Below are positions 39,206 to 49,104 of a DNA stretch of 64,000 nt, piece after piece. Each line of letters begins with the position of its first letter. Positions within the stretch are counted from its first letter, which is position 1. This DNA is from Anodontia alba. Lineage: Eukaryota; Mollusca; Bivalvia; Lucinida; Lucinidae. The notes below the pieces were generated by a model, which saw nothing but the letters and a program-made list of their open reading frames with translations, did not search any database and was not told the origin of the DNA. The stretch covers positions 19,058,387 through 19,122,386 of the forward strand of contig OZ024830.1 in assembly GCA_964016985.1 (NCBI GenBank). Direction: 5' to 3'. Position numbers and translations under genes: made by a program.

Positions 39206-40513
39206 CTATTCGTTTAAAATAATTGGCAGAAGATAAGCTATAGAATAAAAGATCTGTGCACCCAGAAAGCCAAGAAAGAAAAAAATGTCCATCACAGAAG
39301 CAACTTGTTTCCATGATACTGTATATTTTTCTTCTACATTTGGTTCATCTTGTGATAAAGTCTGTTTTATTTTACTGTACTCAGTACCTGGAATATCATC
39401 ATCTAAGTTACCCTCAATAATATTTATGGGAATTACTCTTGTAACTTTTCTATCCCTTGCAGGTCTGTCCTTAAAGCATTGTAAAGTTAGTACATACATA
39501 AACCCAACCAAGGCGGTAGGAACATTGCTGCCATTGTCCAATTTAAAATGGATCCACAATGTGAATAATGTTGCCAGAGACATGCCACAGCTGAAAATCA
39601 TCATTATGAATGTGTAGTAGCACAGATATGCTAGGTTAGTTGAAGATGATGGGATAAAAGACATTATTATGTTCAAAAGGACCACAAAAGACAAGAAACA
39701 AGTGACTGAGAAACTAACTCTTTCGCCGCACTCTGCTGGCAAAACAAACACAAAAACATTAACAACTGCTAATAAAATCACGGGAGCAATCAAATTAATA
39801 ACATAATATGTTGGTATTCTTTTTAACTCAATTGAAAATTCAACGAAAGACACATTGTTCTGAACATATGAGGCACTAGAAGTACTTTCAACAGTCCATT
39901 CTGCATTTTCTTCAAATAATTCCATGTCCCAGTCTGATCGTGAAGCAGTTAAAGTCAGCTCTGATGCTGTGTGACCCCAAGCTCCTATTTTAAATAAGCA
40001 ATTTTGTCTATCAAAAGGGTAGAACCTTACATCTGGAGTACATGCACCTCGTAGCACAATCCATGGCTGCCATTCACATTTCCAAGTCAGTATGTTGCAA
40101 CGAATTTTCGATGTAGCATCACCTATTTCAGAAGTTCCTTTCATTGAGTTTACCAGCAAAAGTGGCGGCTTCCACAGTTTGCTTGATGAAAGTAATACAG
40201 AAATATTTGTCTTCTGAGGAGTAGCTGTTGCGTCAGTCCAATTAAGTTGTAAATTACCGCTGATTTCTAAATATCCTCCATGTTCACTGAAATCGTTCAC
40301 CGATGCCAGACTTATATCAAGAGTTACCTCCATTGTGGAATTAGTATTAGGAACGGGGATAACTGTTTGTTTATCCGCAATCTTATCTAAAACTGTGATA
40401 AATACCCCTTCTAGATCAGTAAAAGATACAATATCCTCACTGTTTCCTAGCTGTACAAGCAAAGTAAGCAAAAATCCAATCAACATCTTTGGAAGAGCGG
40501 CTGCACTCTTCAT
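39206..40513 (-). CDS. Cys-loop ligand-gated ion channel subunit (nicotinic receptor-like), intronless
   Basis: 435 residues in a single exon. A hydrophobic signal peptide (about 1-25) is followed by an extracellular domain with WKPPLLLVNS (loop A region) and the canonical Cys-loop C158-x13-C172 containing FYPFDRQ. TM1 is about 236-258, TM2 265-287, a TM3 region 295-321, a short intracellular loop and TM4 406-432. TM2 begins GERVSFSVTCFLS: the Glu at -1' predicts cation selectivity and Leu at 9' is the usual gate, but position 20' is Ser, so the outer acidic ring is missing. Loop C (about 208-220) has no vicinal cysteines, so this is not a classical alpha subunit, and acetylcholine as ligand is unproven. 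An extra Cys pair (C139, C146) lies before the Cys-loop. Met10 is an alternative start. Such receptors form pentamers in the plasma membrane. Bivalves are known for large expansions of this family. Confidence 0.95.
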   Translation of the reverse strand: MKSAAALPKMLIGFLLTLLVQLGNSEDIVSFTDLEGVFITVLDKIADKQTVIPVPNTNSTMEVTLDISLASVNDFSEHGGYLEISGNLQLNWTDATATPQKTNISVLLSSSKLWKPPLLLVNSMKGTSEIGDATSKIRCNILTWKCEWQPWIVLRGACTPDVRFYPFDRQNCLFKIGAWGHTASELTLTASRSDWDMELFEENAEWTVESTSSASYVQNNVSFVEFSIELKRIPTYYVINLIAPVILLAVVNVFVFVLPAECGERVSFSVTCFLSFVVLLNIIMSFIPSSSTNLAYLCYYTFIMMIFSCGMSLATLFTLWIHFKLDNGSNVPTALVGFMYVLTLQCFKDRPARDRKVTRVIPINIIEGNLDDDIPGTEYSKIKQTLSQDEPNVEEKYTVSWKQVASVMDIFFFLGFLGAQIFYSIAYLLPIILNE

Positions 40514-40625
40514 TATTCTTTCATAAACAGACTATCAAAATTAGGCTCCCTTTTTAGATCATTCAGAAGGCACTGCATGTTACACAATAACAGGCTTGAC
40601 TTCATTGGACCATAATCTATTTGGT

Positions 40626-40850
40626 ATTATATAACCCTTAAAGTGCCAATCACAACTGCAGCAGACGACAATTTTTTTTATTTTTTTTTTTTGTTTTATT
40701 TTTCAGAGAAAACAAGTCTTGACATTTCTTGTGAATCATCTGCTTGGCAGACAATTCACATGAAATGTCAAGACTTGTTTCCTCTGAAAAATAAAAAAAA
40801 AATTTAGAATGTCATTTGCTACAAATTTTGCTTGGCGCTTTAAGGGTTAA
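40626..40850. mobile_element. TTAA-C hairpin element upstream of the receptor gene
   Basis: ATAACCCTTAAAGTGCCAATC (left TTAA mutated) and TTGGCGCTTTAAGGGTTAA. 'GCAGCAGACGACAATT'; stem 'CTTGACATTTCTTGTGAATC' and mirror. Lies about 110 bp upstream of the 39206 gene's start codon, within its likely promoter. Confidence 0.82.
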
Positions 40851-40869
40851 TCTCATAATCATACTTATC

Positions 40870-41078
40870 CTAATATTTTGACATGTACCATAACTCCCTA
40901 TCATAATGATCCTAAAATTCAAATAAGCACAATGAACGATCTGATGTCGTCTAAAACATACTGACCAAATTTCAAACAGTGTAGACCCTTATCAAACTGG
41001 TCCTTGGGAGCAGTTTGATCAGGGTCTACACTGTTTGCACAGGTGTTCTGTCCAAATATTAAAGGTAATACAGCATAA
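40870..41078 (+). mobile_element. Family K hairpin element
   Basis: 'TTTTGACATGTACCATAACTCC', stem 'CAAACAGTGTAGACCC' with tip 'CTGGTCCTTGGGAGCAG', end 'GTTCTGTCCAAATATTAAAGG'. Confidence 0.65.
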
Positions 41079-41652
41079 TTTAAGCGTCTGGATAAAAATC
41101 AAATAAAAAACACTATTTTCATAGGTTCCTTTTAATTTGACAGCATCAAGAGATAAAAAAACCTGATATGAATATCTTCAAACACTAAAATATACAAAAT
41201 ATGACAAAGACATTTAAAACATTGCGTCTTCTTGTGGTTAAAGACAATGATTTTAGCTGATTATTCATTTGATATTTTAATCAACTCGTGTCACAAAATC
41301 ATCCAATGTCAAATGTGAGATATTTTCTCAGAAAATAGGGCTTCAAATGTCATGAGAATTGTAAAATCCAGTTTTCTGGAAAAAAAAAATACAAGTAATA
41401 AATAAAATGTTTTCTGCTGATATTAAATTTGGTGCTTTAAGAAGAACTGATATACTCGTACTTTCAGAGGGGAAAAAAAATTGCTTTTTGTGTTTTTTTT
41501 GTTTTGTTTTTTTTTGCCTCCCTTTTAAAAAGGAGACTACTCAAGAAAAAATTCTTAAAACAGAGACAGTATGCAGGAGAGCAAACAGGAAGTCACAAAT
41601 TTTCTTTCCTACCAAATATTGGCTGAAAATCTACTAAGTGTATCCAGTCCCC
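41079..41652. other. Intergenic, decayed hairpin elements only
   Basis: 41300-41440 resembles the TTAA-C/D interior ('TTCTCAGAAAATAGGGC', 'CCAGTTTTCTGG'). 41515-41645 resembles the family H right part ('AAAAGGAGACTACTC', 'GGAGAGCAAACAGGAAGTCAC'). The 76-codon frame here is low complexity. Confidence 0.45.
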
Positions 41653-41866
41653 TTAACCCTTGTCATGCTGAGTAAATTAAGATGCCACACCCACTTCTAA
41701 TTTTCAGCCAATCAGATTCCTAGATCCAGATTGTTGATATAAATTCACATACTTCATGACAAACAGTGCAGATCCAGATCAGTTGGCTTCTTTAGAAACC
41801 AACTGATCTGGATCTACACTGTTTGCAAAGGCAGAACTTATCTGGGCTCAGCAGGACTAGGGTTAA
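41653..41866 (+). mobile_element. Family A TTAA element, copy A13
   Basis: TTAA-flanked; CCCTTGTCATGCTGAG / CTCAGCAGGACTAGGG; stem tip GGCTTCTTTAGAAACC. Confidence 0.87.
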
Positions 41867-41998
41867 AGAAAAGTCAAATCTATATACATATATATATATG
41901 AAACATGAAATAACACAACCCACACCAGCCTGCCCACTGACTTAGGTCTGCTCAGTGTCTTTACTGATCAGAGAGATGTTTGAAGTGGAAATGAATAG

Positions 41999-42175
41999 AT
42001 TATACAAGAAAAATGCCTAACGGCACTATGGACGGGTTTTTCAAAAGGTTAACCGAAAGGTAAACCTCGGATGATGCCCGACGCCCGCCCGCCTGCCCGC
42101 CTGCCCGCCCGGACATCGCTATTTTAAAGGATGTATTCTTTTTTTTAAAAAACCCATCCAAAAAGGAATGATCCT
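41999..42175 (-). mobile_element. Unclassified repeat with CCCGCCTG minisatellite; intact 'empty' TTAA site
   Basis: 'GGACGGGTTTTTCAAAAGG', TTAACC, 'GGATGATGCCCGACGCC', a CCCGCCTG-type tract (42078-42113), 'GGACATCGCTATTTTAAAGG', 'AAAAAACCCATCC'. The copy at 50500-50890 carries an insertion at the TTAA. Confidence 0.65.
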
Positions 42176-42761
42176 TGAGAGCTATGAACAAACACAAAAC
42201 TGGAAACAACTGAAGTTTCAAAGTTTTCTGGACCAGACTAGCTAGTTTGGCTAATGAGGCCTCATCAGTGATCCTATATAAACTGTCAAAATTTCCAAAA
42301 TGGGACTCAATGATCACAAAGGATCAGAAAATGTGACCCAGATTATAGTGAAGCCAATTGTAATCAGAAAAAAATTATCCACTTACATAATACATTGAAT
42401 AAGAACATTGCAGAATGTTATGTTACAAACAGCAAAGATTCTGAACAAGACAGAGTTGATGCACAGACCATTCTGGGTCATTATTATGAGAGGTTCTAAG
42501 GAATTTAGGTGTCTATTTAAAAAAATAAATAAATCTAGAATATATAGGGAAATTGAGCTGGGACTCACTCTGATAGCAAAGATTTTACATTTATATTTGT
42601 CCTAATGTTTCAACTCACTAAGTACATATCAATATCATATGACATTTCCCTCCCCTGAAAGTTGTCCATTTCCCTTAAAATTGAATCTATCTGTAGAATA
42701 TTTAGCCCAAATAAAAAAAACATCTTTTTGAGTCTCAGACACTGTGACATCTCTCCAAATT
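42176..42761. other. Intergenic, no gene seen
   Basis: A family K-like fragment ('GGTTCTAAGGAATTTAGGTG', 'CACTCTGATAGC') is possible at 42485-42610. Nothing coding was recognised. Confidence 0.4.
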
Positions 42762-42902
42762 TTGTTTGTGTTGAGATTTTATGGCCAAGTCAACCCAATA
42801 TGGCCACAGAGAGCATGGTCAGTTTACCTAACCATGTTTTCACTCGGCAGGCTTAGTCCTCTAAGCAGTTAACCAGTACTGTGCACAGTCTTTTGCCAGA
42901 AA
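42762..42902 (-). mobile_element. SINE family 1, 5'-truncated
   Basis: Only the 3' half is present (TTTGTTTGTGTTGAGATTTT ... TTTTGCCAGAAAAC). The tRNA-like head is missing, a usual outcome of incomplete reverse transcription. Confidence 0.7.
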
Positions 42903-43301
42903 ACATCTGTCCAAATGGCCCACACATACATATTGGTTGAATTTTTTTCAAGCAACAAAAATACATGATACAGGGGTTTTCTCATTTATTCTGTGAATTA
43001 TTTTTTAACTAAATGTATGGTATTCTTACTTGCAAAGAAATCAGAAAATTACAGTGTATTTATGTTGTCAAACTGAAAACTTGCACTTAAAAAACTGTCT
43101 GTATAGGTGCCGCCATTTTGCTTTGCTATACATATGTACCAAAATGTCCAAGAATGTACCCAACTGGAAAAATTAAAAAAAAAAAAATAAAAAGCTGTCC
43201 ACAGGCACTTATTTTTTTTAAAAAAGTGCCCGAGAATATGGCCTTAATAAACAAAATGCTTTGCTACTGAAGATCAATATGTTTCATACTGCAAAGGTCT
43301 A
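42903..43301. other. Intergenic, 3' flank of the second receptor gene
   Basis: AT-rich with A runs at 43178-43189; no repeat family recognised. Includes the presumptive 3' UTR of the minus-strand gene. Confidence 0.45.
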
Positions 43302-44582
43302 CTAATTTAAAATGATTGGCATAAGGTATCCAATGGAAAAAAATATTTGTCCAGCGAGAAAGCCAAGCAAAAAGAAAACATCTATTACAGAAGCCACTTG
43401 CTTCCAAGATACTGTGAATTTTTCATCTTTTTCATTCTGTTCACTTACTGAATAATTTGATTTGTTATAATCTGGACCTAGGTTGTCAATATTTGATTTA
43501 TTCTCAACAGTCTTTATGGGAATTACTCTTGAGCTGCTACTCTTTGGAGGAGGAGTGGTGTGAAAACATCTGCAGGTCAGTACATACATAAATCCACGCA
43601 AGATAGCAGGAACATCACTGTTGTTTTCTGACTTGAAATGGAGCCAAACAGTGAATAATGTTGCCAGAGACATGCCACAGCTAAAGACCATCATTATAAA
43701 TGTGTAGTAGCATAAATATGCTAGGTTAGCTGAAGATGTTGGAATAAAAGACATTATTATGTTCAAAAGAACAACAAAGGACAGGAAGCAAATGATCGAG
43801 AATCCCACTCTTTCACCAGACTCGGTTGGTAGGATAAATACACACACATTAACAAGAGCTAACAAAGTAACAGGAATAATCAAATTAATAACATAATATG
43901 TCGGTATTCTTTTTAACTCTATTGAAAATTCAACAAAAGACACATTGTTCTGAGCATACGAGGCACTAGAAGTACTTTCAACAGTCCATTCTGCATTTTC
44001 TTCAAATAATTCCATGTCCCAGTCTGATCTTGAAGCAGTTAATGTCAGCTCTGATGCTATGTGGCCCCAGGCAGAGATTTTAAATGAACAATGCTGTCTA
44101 TCAAAAGGGTAGAATCTCACATCTGGAGTACATCCACCTCTTAACACAATCCACGGATTCCATTCGCAGTTCCAGGTCATTATGTTGCAGCGTAATTTAG
44201 ATGTAGTATCACCAATTTCAGAAGTTCCTTTCACTGAGTTCACCAGCAAAAGTGGTGGTTTCCACAGTTTGCTTGAAGAAAGCAGTACGGAAATATCATG
44301 TGTAGATCGCAGAATTCCAGATGTATCTGTCCAATTAAGTAGCAAATAACCACTGATTTCTAAATATCCATCCAATTCATTGAAATCATTCACCGATGAT
44401 AGACTTATATCAAGAGTGACCTCCATTGTTGAATTAGTATAAGGAACTGGGATAAGTGTTTGTTTATCTGTGAACCCATCTATAACATTGACAAAGTCTT
44501 GTTCTAGATCAGAAAAAGATAGAACAGCTTGACTGTTCACTTGCTGTAGTAGCACAAAAAGCAAAAACACCAGTAACTTCAT
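43302..44582 (-). CDS. Cys-loop ligand-gated ion channel subunit, tandem paralogue, intronless
   Basis: 426 residues from the Met at 44582, chosen because it directly starts a signal peptide (MKLLVFLLFVLLQQVNS). An in-frame Met at 44636 would add 18 polar residues before it. Numbering from the chosen start: Cys-loop C151-x13-C165 with FYPFDRQ, extra Cys pair C132/C139, TM1 228-251, TM2 257-280 (ESGERVGFSIICFLS, Glu -1', Leu 9', Ser 20'), TM3 287-314, TM4 398-424. The intracellular loop is Ser/Asn-rich and much diverged from the paralogue. Loop C lacks vicinal Cys. From loop B to TM3 the two proteins are almost identical, while the signal peptide and intracellular loop differ. Same orientation as the 39206 gene, about 2.8 kb apart. 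Confidence 0.95.
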   Translation of the reverse strand: MKLLVFLLFVLLQQVNSQAVLSFSDLEQDFVNVIDGFTDKQTLIPVPYTNSTMEVTLDISLSSVNDFNELDGYLEISGYLLLNWTDTSGILRSTHDISVLLSSSKLWKPPLLLVNSVKGTSEIGDTTSKLRCNIMTWNCEWNPWIVLRGGCTPDVRFYPFDRQHCSFKISAWGHIASELTLTASRSDWDMELFEENAEWTVESTSSASYAQNNVSFVEFSIELKRIPTYYVINLIIPVTLLALVNVCVFILPTESGERVGFSIICFLSFVVLLNIIMSFIPTSSANLAYLCYYTFIMMVFSCGMSLATLFTVWLHFKSENNSDVPAILRGFMYVLTCRCFHTTPPPKSSSSRVIPIKTVENKSNIDNLGPDYNKSNYSVSEQNEKDEKFTVSWKQVASVIDVFFLLGFLAGQIFFSIGYLMPIILN

Positions 44583-44689
44583 TTTGGATTTTAGAAGTGG
44601 TTTGACAATAACAACCTCAATGTCATCTGACCACAATCTGTGTTATAATGTTATTTAATCTACTATTGTCTTCAACAAAAGCATTTGGA

Positions 44690-44905
44690 TACCGTGATAT
44701 TAAGGGGAATTGATACCTTCAAGGGAGACAAATCTGTCAAAACTGTTTTCCTCCCTTCTGAAAAGGGGCCTACTCTAAAAGGAAAGAATTTGCTCCCATG
44801 AGCAAATTCTTTCCTTTAGAGTAGGCCCCTTTTCAGAAAGGTGTTGGTGTGCAACAGCAAACAGGAGGTCACAAGAGTTGTCTCTCTTACACATTATGGC
44901 AGTAA
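44690..44905. mobile_element. Family H hairpin element
   Basis: 'CAAGGGAGACAAATCTGTC', perfect stem 'AAAGAATTTGCTCCCATGAG' with mirror at 44763-44838 (GGGGCCTACTCTA / TAGAGTAGGCCCC), 'GGTGTGCAACAGCAAACAGG'. Lies about 110 bp upstream of the 43302 gene. Confidence 0.75.
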
Positions 44906-44929
44906 AACTACATGATGAATCCGAGCACC

Positions 44930-45140
44930 TTAACCCTTGCCCTGCTGAATAAATTAAGATGCCACACCCATTTCCAAGTTTCATCGAATCAGATTACTTG
45001 ATCCAGATGGTTGATATAAATTCACATACTTAATGGCAAACAGTGCAGATCTAGATCAGTTGGCTTCAGAAGCCAGCTGATCTATATCTACACTGTTTGC
45101 AAAGGCAGGGTATATCCGGATTCAGCAAGACAAGGGTTAA
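44930..45140 (+). mobile_element. Family A TTAA element, copy A14
   Basis: TTAA-flanked; CCCTTGCCCTGCTGAA / TTCAGCAAGACAAGGG; slightly shortened stem tip (GGCTTCAGAAGCC). Confidence 0.87.
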
Positions 45141-45325
45141 AGTCAACACTACAGCAAATTTGGTCGATGTAGACAAAGATCAGCCTATATATTTGCAATC
45201 AGACCATGGTCTCAGTAAGGCATTTTGCTGACAAAATGTATGAAACTCTGCAGACCTTACAATAAACAGACCAGACCCTGACCAGTGAACCAGTTTTATT
45301 CTGGTCATATATGTTATACAGTCTT

Positions 45326-45570
45326 TTAACCCTTAAAACGCCAAGAAAACCTGCATCTGAAAATGTCGTCTGTTTATGCCATCTGCTGAATTTTCTTGCA
45401 AACTTTTCAAACCTATTTTTGCATACAGGCAAACAGTGTGGACCCTGATCAGACTGCTCCTAGAGGAGCAGTCTGATCTGGGTCCACACTGTTTGCAAAA
45501 ATGACTTTTAAAATCACAAGCAGACGACAAAGCAGATGACAATTGTTGTGCTTGGCAGTTTAAGGGTTAA
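45326..45570 (+). mobile_element. TTAA-B hairpin element
   Basis: TTAA-flanked; CCCTTAAAACGCCAAG / TTGGCAGTTTAAGGG; tip 'GACTGCTCCTAGAGGAGCAG'; right subterminal 'CAAGCAGACGACAAAGC'. Best-preserved copy of this family. Confidence 0.9.
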
Positions 45571-45719
45571 ATTTGACATTGCACAGGTATGTCATAAACT
45601 TGATAAATATCTTCAAACTAATGTCACATATACGAAAGATGACAAAGGCTTTTGAACAAGGTAACTTCTTGTGACCAATTAATTGGAATAAAGACAATTG
45701 TTAAAGCCCCCATATTAGT

Positions 45720-45935
45720 TAACCATATTCAGATGGGTCCAAATCATACCATAATTGCCTGAAATATTCTGGCACCTGAACTCCTTACCATGTTTATCCT
45801 AAGATTTGAACAAGTCCTTTGACTACCTGATGAGGTGCCTAAATTGTTTCAACATAAAGGCAGTTTAATCTGGGTCTACACTGTTTGCCCAGGCACAACT
45901 TTATGAATATATATTTAGGGTAAATACGGTATATA
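45720..45935 (+). mobile_element. Family K element, hairpin half deleted
   Basis: 'ATACCATAATTGCCTGAAAT', 'ACTCCTTACCATGTTTATCC', 'AAATTGTTTCAACATAAAGG', single arm 'TCTGGGTCTACACTGTTTGC', end 'ATTTAGGGTAAATACGG'. Confidence 0.6.
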
Positions 45936-46091
45936 CAATAAAACTAGAGATCTTCTGATAAATATTGGAATGATACAAAATGACACACCTGAACAATGAA
46001 AACCCATGTCAATCTAACAAATGACCAGGATCTGGTCCATGTGGTTATTGCTCTTTCACTTTAATATCCAATGAAGCCAGCTTTGGTTAAC

Positions 46092-46305
46092 TCTTTAGCA
46101 CTTTGCATGCTGGATAAAAATTTCAGCAGATGACATTTTGAAATATTTTTCTTATTTTTCCCATAAAATAAGATTCGACACTTCATGCAAATTGTCTCCA
46201 AAGGAGACAATTTGCATGAAGTGTCTGATCCTATTTTCTAGGAAAAATAAGAAAAATATCATCAGTATGTTGTCTGCTGAATCTGCCCATAGCCTGGTAA
46301 GTGCA
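46092..46305. mobile_element. TTAA-D hairpin element
   Basis: 'TTAGCACTTTGCATGCTGG', 'TCAGCAGATGACATTTTG', stem 'TTCATGCAAATTGTCTCC' + mirror, 'GTTGTCTGCTGAATCTGCC'. A partial second copy of the right half follows at 46305-46395. Confidence 0.75.
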
Positions 46306-46495
46306 ATTTGCATGAAGTGACAGCTTGTATTTTCTAGGAAAAATATGCAAAATATCATCAAATTGTCCTCTGCTAGTGTGGTAAGTGCTAAGTACTAAGC
46401 AAAATTGTTCTATATGACAGTCTAATTTTTTACTTTATTTTTCAGAGAAAATAAGACAGAACATATATTTGTAATTTGGAACCATCAGAATTAAG

Positions 46496-46765
46496 GGTGA
46501 GGTTTCACATAACGAGGGTTGAGCGCAAGACTAGCGTAAGTCAGATGGTTGTTTTTCCCCAAACCTAATCTCCTCACCATGAAGGCGTTATGAAGATTAC
46601 AAGATTTCTTTCTGTAAACAATGAAAATTTAGGTGCCATTGCTCGTATGAGCAATGGCACCTAAATTTGCATTGTTTACAAAGGGGTCCAAGTTGCCCCT
46701 AAACAAGGGTTTCAAAAATATGTTTGAGTTACCATAGTCTTGCGCTCAACCCTCGATAAATGAAT
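46496..46765. mobile_element. Family I element with AACGAGGGTTGAGCGCAAGA termini
   Basis: Inverse ends CGAGGGTTGAGCGCAAGAC and GTCTTGCGCTCAACCCTCG (19 bp, perfect). Central stem 'AATTTAGGTGCCATTGCTCG' with mirror, plus 'TGTAAACAATG' / 'CATTGTTTACA'. Single copy in this window. Confidence 0.85.
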
Positions 46766-46979
46766 GGTTAAAACCCCCACCCCAGCAGTTTTTCTACTGA
46801 CTGTTCCAAGATGGTTCCTCTGTTGTAGTTCTTCTTTGCTGTGCGTCAGAGGTTCACATGTGGCATTTGTTTTGTTATTCTTGGTTTCTAATCTCTTCTT
46901 CTTTTGGTACCTTGGGAGGGCTACACTTTGCGATTATGGTATTTCCTGAGTATCTCCACTTATATTTTGGCATATCATG

Positions 46980-47095
46980 GAAAATGATACATTAGAGAGA
47001 CAATTCACATGAGATATCAAGCCTTGACTCTCAAAAAAATATTAAAAAAAATCAAAATGTCATCTACTGCAGTTGTGATCAGCACTTTATCGATC
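46980..47095. mobile_element. TTAA-C right-half fragment
   Basis: 'AGAGAGACAATTCACATGAG', 'ATATCAAGCCTTGACTC', 'GTCATCTACTGCAGTTGTGA', 'GCACTTTA'. Confidence 0.5.
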
Positions 47096-47189
47096 AACAC
47101 ACCTGTTCATTAAAACAGCTACAAAATATCCAAGTGATCTCGATGAGACTGATTGGATGTACCAGGGGATGCACAGTTTTTTTAATGCT

Positions 47190-47370
47190 TCCCATTAAAA
47201 TTTCAGCAAAAGACATACTTTTTTTTGGCAGAAAACAGGATTTGATATTACATGCAAATTGTTTCCAACGGAGCCAATTCTCGAGCCAATTTGCTTGAAA
47301 TATCAAATCCTGTTTTCTAAGGGAAAAAAAGAAAAATATCATCAATTTGTTGTCTGCTGAATTAGACAGT
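47190..47370. mobile_element. TTAA-D relative, decayed
   Basis: 'AAATTTCAGCAAAAGACAT', stem 'GATATTACATGCAAATTG' / 'CAATTTGCTTGAAATATC', 'GTTGTCTGCTGAATTAGAC'. Confidence 0.6.
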
Positions 47371-47453
47371 TAACTTTGAATAAAAAAAAAACAATCATTC
47401 ACGCTCACATATCAGTGTACTGCCAGGCTGGCATGTTTCGGTTTCATTCACCC

Positions 47454-47535
47454 TTAACCCTTGTCATGCTGAACTCGGATATGCCTTGTCTTTGCAAACA
47501 GCGTAGTTCCAGATCAGTTGGCTTCTTCAGAACTG
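47454..47535 (-). mobile_element. Family A TTAA element truncated within its hairpin, copy A15
   Basis: TTAACCCTTGTCATGCTGAA, 'CAAACAGCGTAGTTCCAGATC', stops at 'GGCTTCTTCAGAA' at the palindrome centre; the rest is absent. Confidence 0.75.
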
Positions 47536-47802
47536 TCACTTGAAAATAGGTGCTCACAATGATTCAAGTTTTTTTGGGGTAAAATTAATGATATTTTTCT
47601 TCTAAGCCTTTTCCGCTAACTTTGTACATACATGTCTGTTTATTACATACCTTTGTTTGTCTGTTTGTATACTATGCTCTTACGCCACCTGCGTGTGGCC
47701 TGAGTTTATTTTTAATAAAATTATGTTCTGTTCTGAAGCTTACACTTGTTCCTGTTACTTAAAAAATTCAGAGATGTTATTTTTCTATTTCAGTATATAT
47801 AG
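47536..47802. other. No gene seen
   Basis: 'TTATTTTTAATAAAATTATG' at 47705-47724 looks like a polyadenylation region of an unidentified element; nothing else recognised. Confidence 0.35.
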
Positions 47803-48000
47803 TGAATGTCCTAAAATTTTGCACAGCAAAGTTGTGGACAAAATGACCTATGCAAACAGTGAAGGAGCAGTCTGATCAGGATCTACAAAGTTTGCCATTC
47901 CACTAAATATTTTCACACAACTGCATAAAAAGCAAAATTTAGGCAGAAAAAGTACGGCATACAGTATTTGAAATTGTAGGACATTTACCATACCATATTT
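47803..48000 (+). mobile_element. Family L element, diverged
   Basis: 'GTGAATGTCCTAAAATTTTGC', 'GCAAACAGTGAAGGAGCAGTC', 'GATCAGGATCTACAAAGTTTG', 'GAAATTGTAGGACATTTACC'. A related right-end fragment is at 22425-22500. Confidence 0.6.
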
Positions 48001-48210
48001 AATCTAAAGCAAATGTTAGGACTAAAATTTGAAGAATTCCATTTTACCACCTGTTGTTGTCTAAACATTGCTGGATCTGCAGCAAACAGTGCAGACCCTG
48101 AGTAGATACTGCTTTCTGTAGCATCTGATCTAGCAGATGATTCACATGATTTCTAAGAAAAATGAAAAAATAAATATAGTATAATGTCTGCTACAATTTT
48201 TGCTTGGCAC

Positions 48211-48400
48211 TTAACCCTTTCCTGCTGAACCAGGATATACCCTGCTTTTGCAAACAGTGTAGATCCAGATCATTTGGCTTTTTGCACTATTTTTCATAGA
48301 GTATTTGAATTTGTATGAACAACTTGGATCAAGCTATCTGACTGGCTGAAAATTAGAACTAGGCATGGCATCTTAATTTATTCAGCATAACAAGGGTTAA
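48211..48400 (-). mobile_element. Family A TTAA element, copy A16, hairpin reduced
   Basis: TTAACCCTTTCCTGCTGAA / TTCAGCATAACAAGGGTTAA. The 3' stem arm is replaced by a short unrelated stretch ('GCACTATTTTTCATAG'). Confidence 0.8.
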
Positions 48401-48791
48401 AAGTTAATTTGGAAGTTCTACAAATTGACTCACTATGTTTAACAGGTTCAGTGATTCTTTGCAGGTGAACTTATTATTTATCATATTATGCAGGTTAACA
48501 CGAACTGAGACAATAACATAATGACGTATGGGTATAAAAAATATACTGTATGATATGTGAAATATGACAATCAAAACAATTTTAACAGCACGTACATGCA
48601 GTCTACTAACTGGCCAGGGACTTTACTATACGGCTTTATACTATATATTTTGTTTGTTAGTGCAGAGCCAACCAGACTGCACAAACCTCCAACAGTCTCG
48701 CCTTGATCACTGCTACTTAAAAATATGTTTTTTTTTCCATGTCACACCTCAAATTACAGTATGGTATAATATCAAAGCATTATTGTAACTT
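48401..48791. other. No gene seen
   Basis: Ordinary AT-rich sequence; 74-codon frame at 48564-48788 has no motif. Confidence 0.45.
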
Positions 48792-48997
48792 CACCCTTAA
48801 GTTGTCAGGCACAGTTTGCAGCAGAGGACATTCCAAAATTTTTATTGTTTTATGTTTCAGAGAAAACAATTCTTTACATTTCTTGTTAATCATATGCTTG
48901 GCAGATGATTCACACAAAATGTCAAGACTTGATTTTTCTGAAAAGAAAAAAAAAAAAAATGTCTGCTGCAGTTGTGATTGGTGCTTTAAGGGTTAAT
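48792..48997. mobile_element. TTAA-C hairpin element
   Basis: 'ACCCTTAAGTTGTCAGGCAC' (left TTAA lost), stem 'TTCTTGTTAATCATATGC' / 'GCAGATGATTCACACAA', 'GATTGGTGCTTTAAGGGTTAA'. Its right part contains an A13 run. Confidence 0.75.
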
Positions 48998-49104
48998 CAT
49001 ACATTGTTATTATATGATTAACATTATTGTCTGCAAATTGAATGACTCTACTGTTCTTATTATAACAGTTTTAATAAAATATATTGATGTATAGCATTGA
49101 TATC

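Noticed and set aside
41881..41900. TATATA tract as promoter
   Set aside because: A short dinucleotide run after a family A element, not positioned at either receptor gene start.
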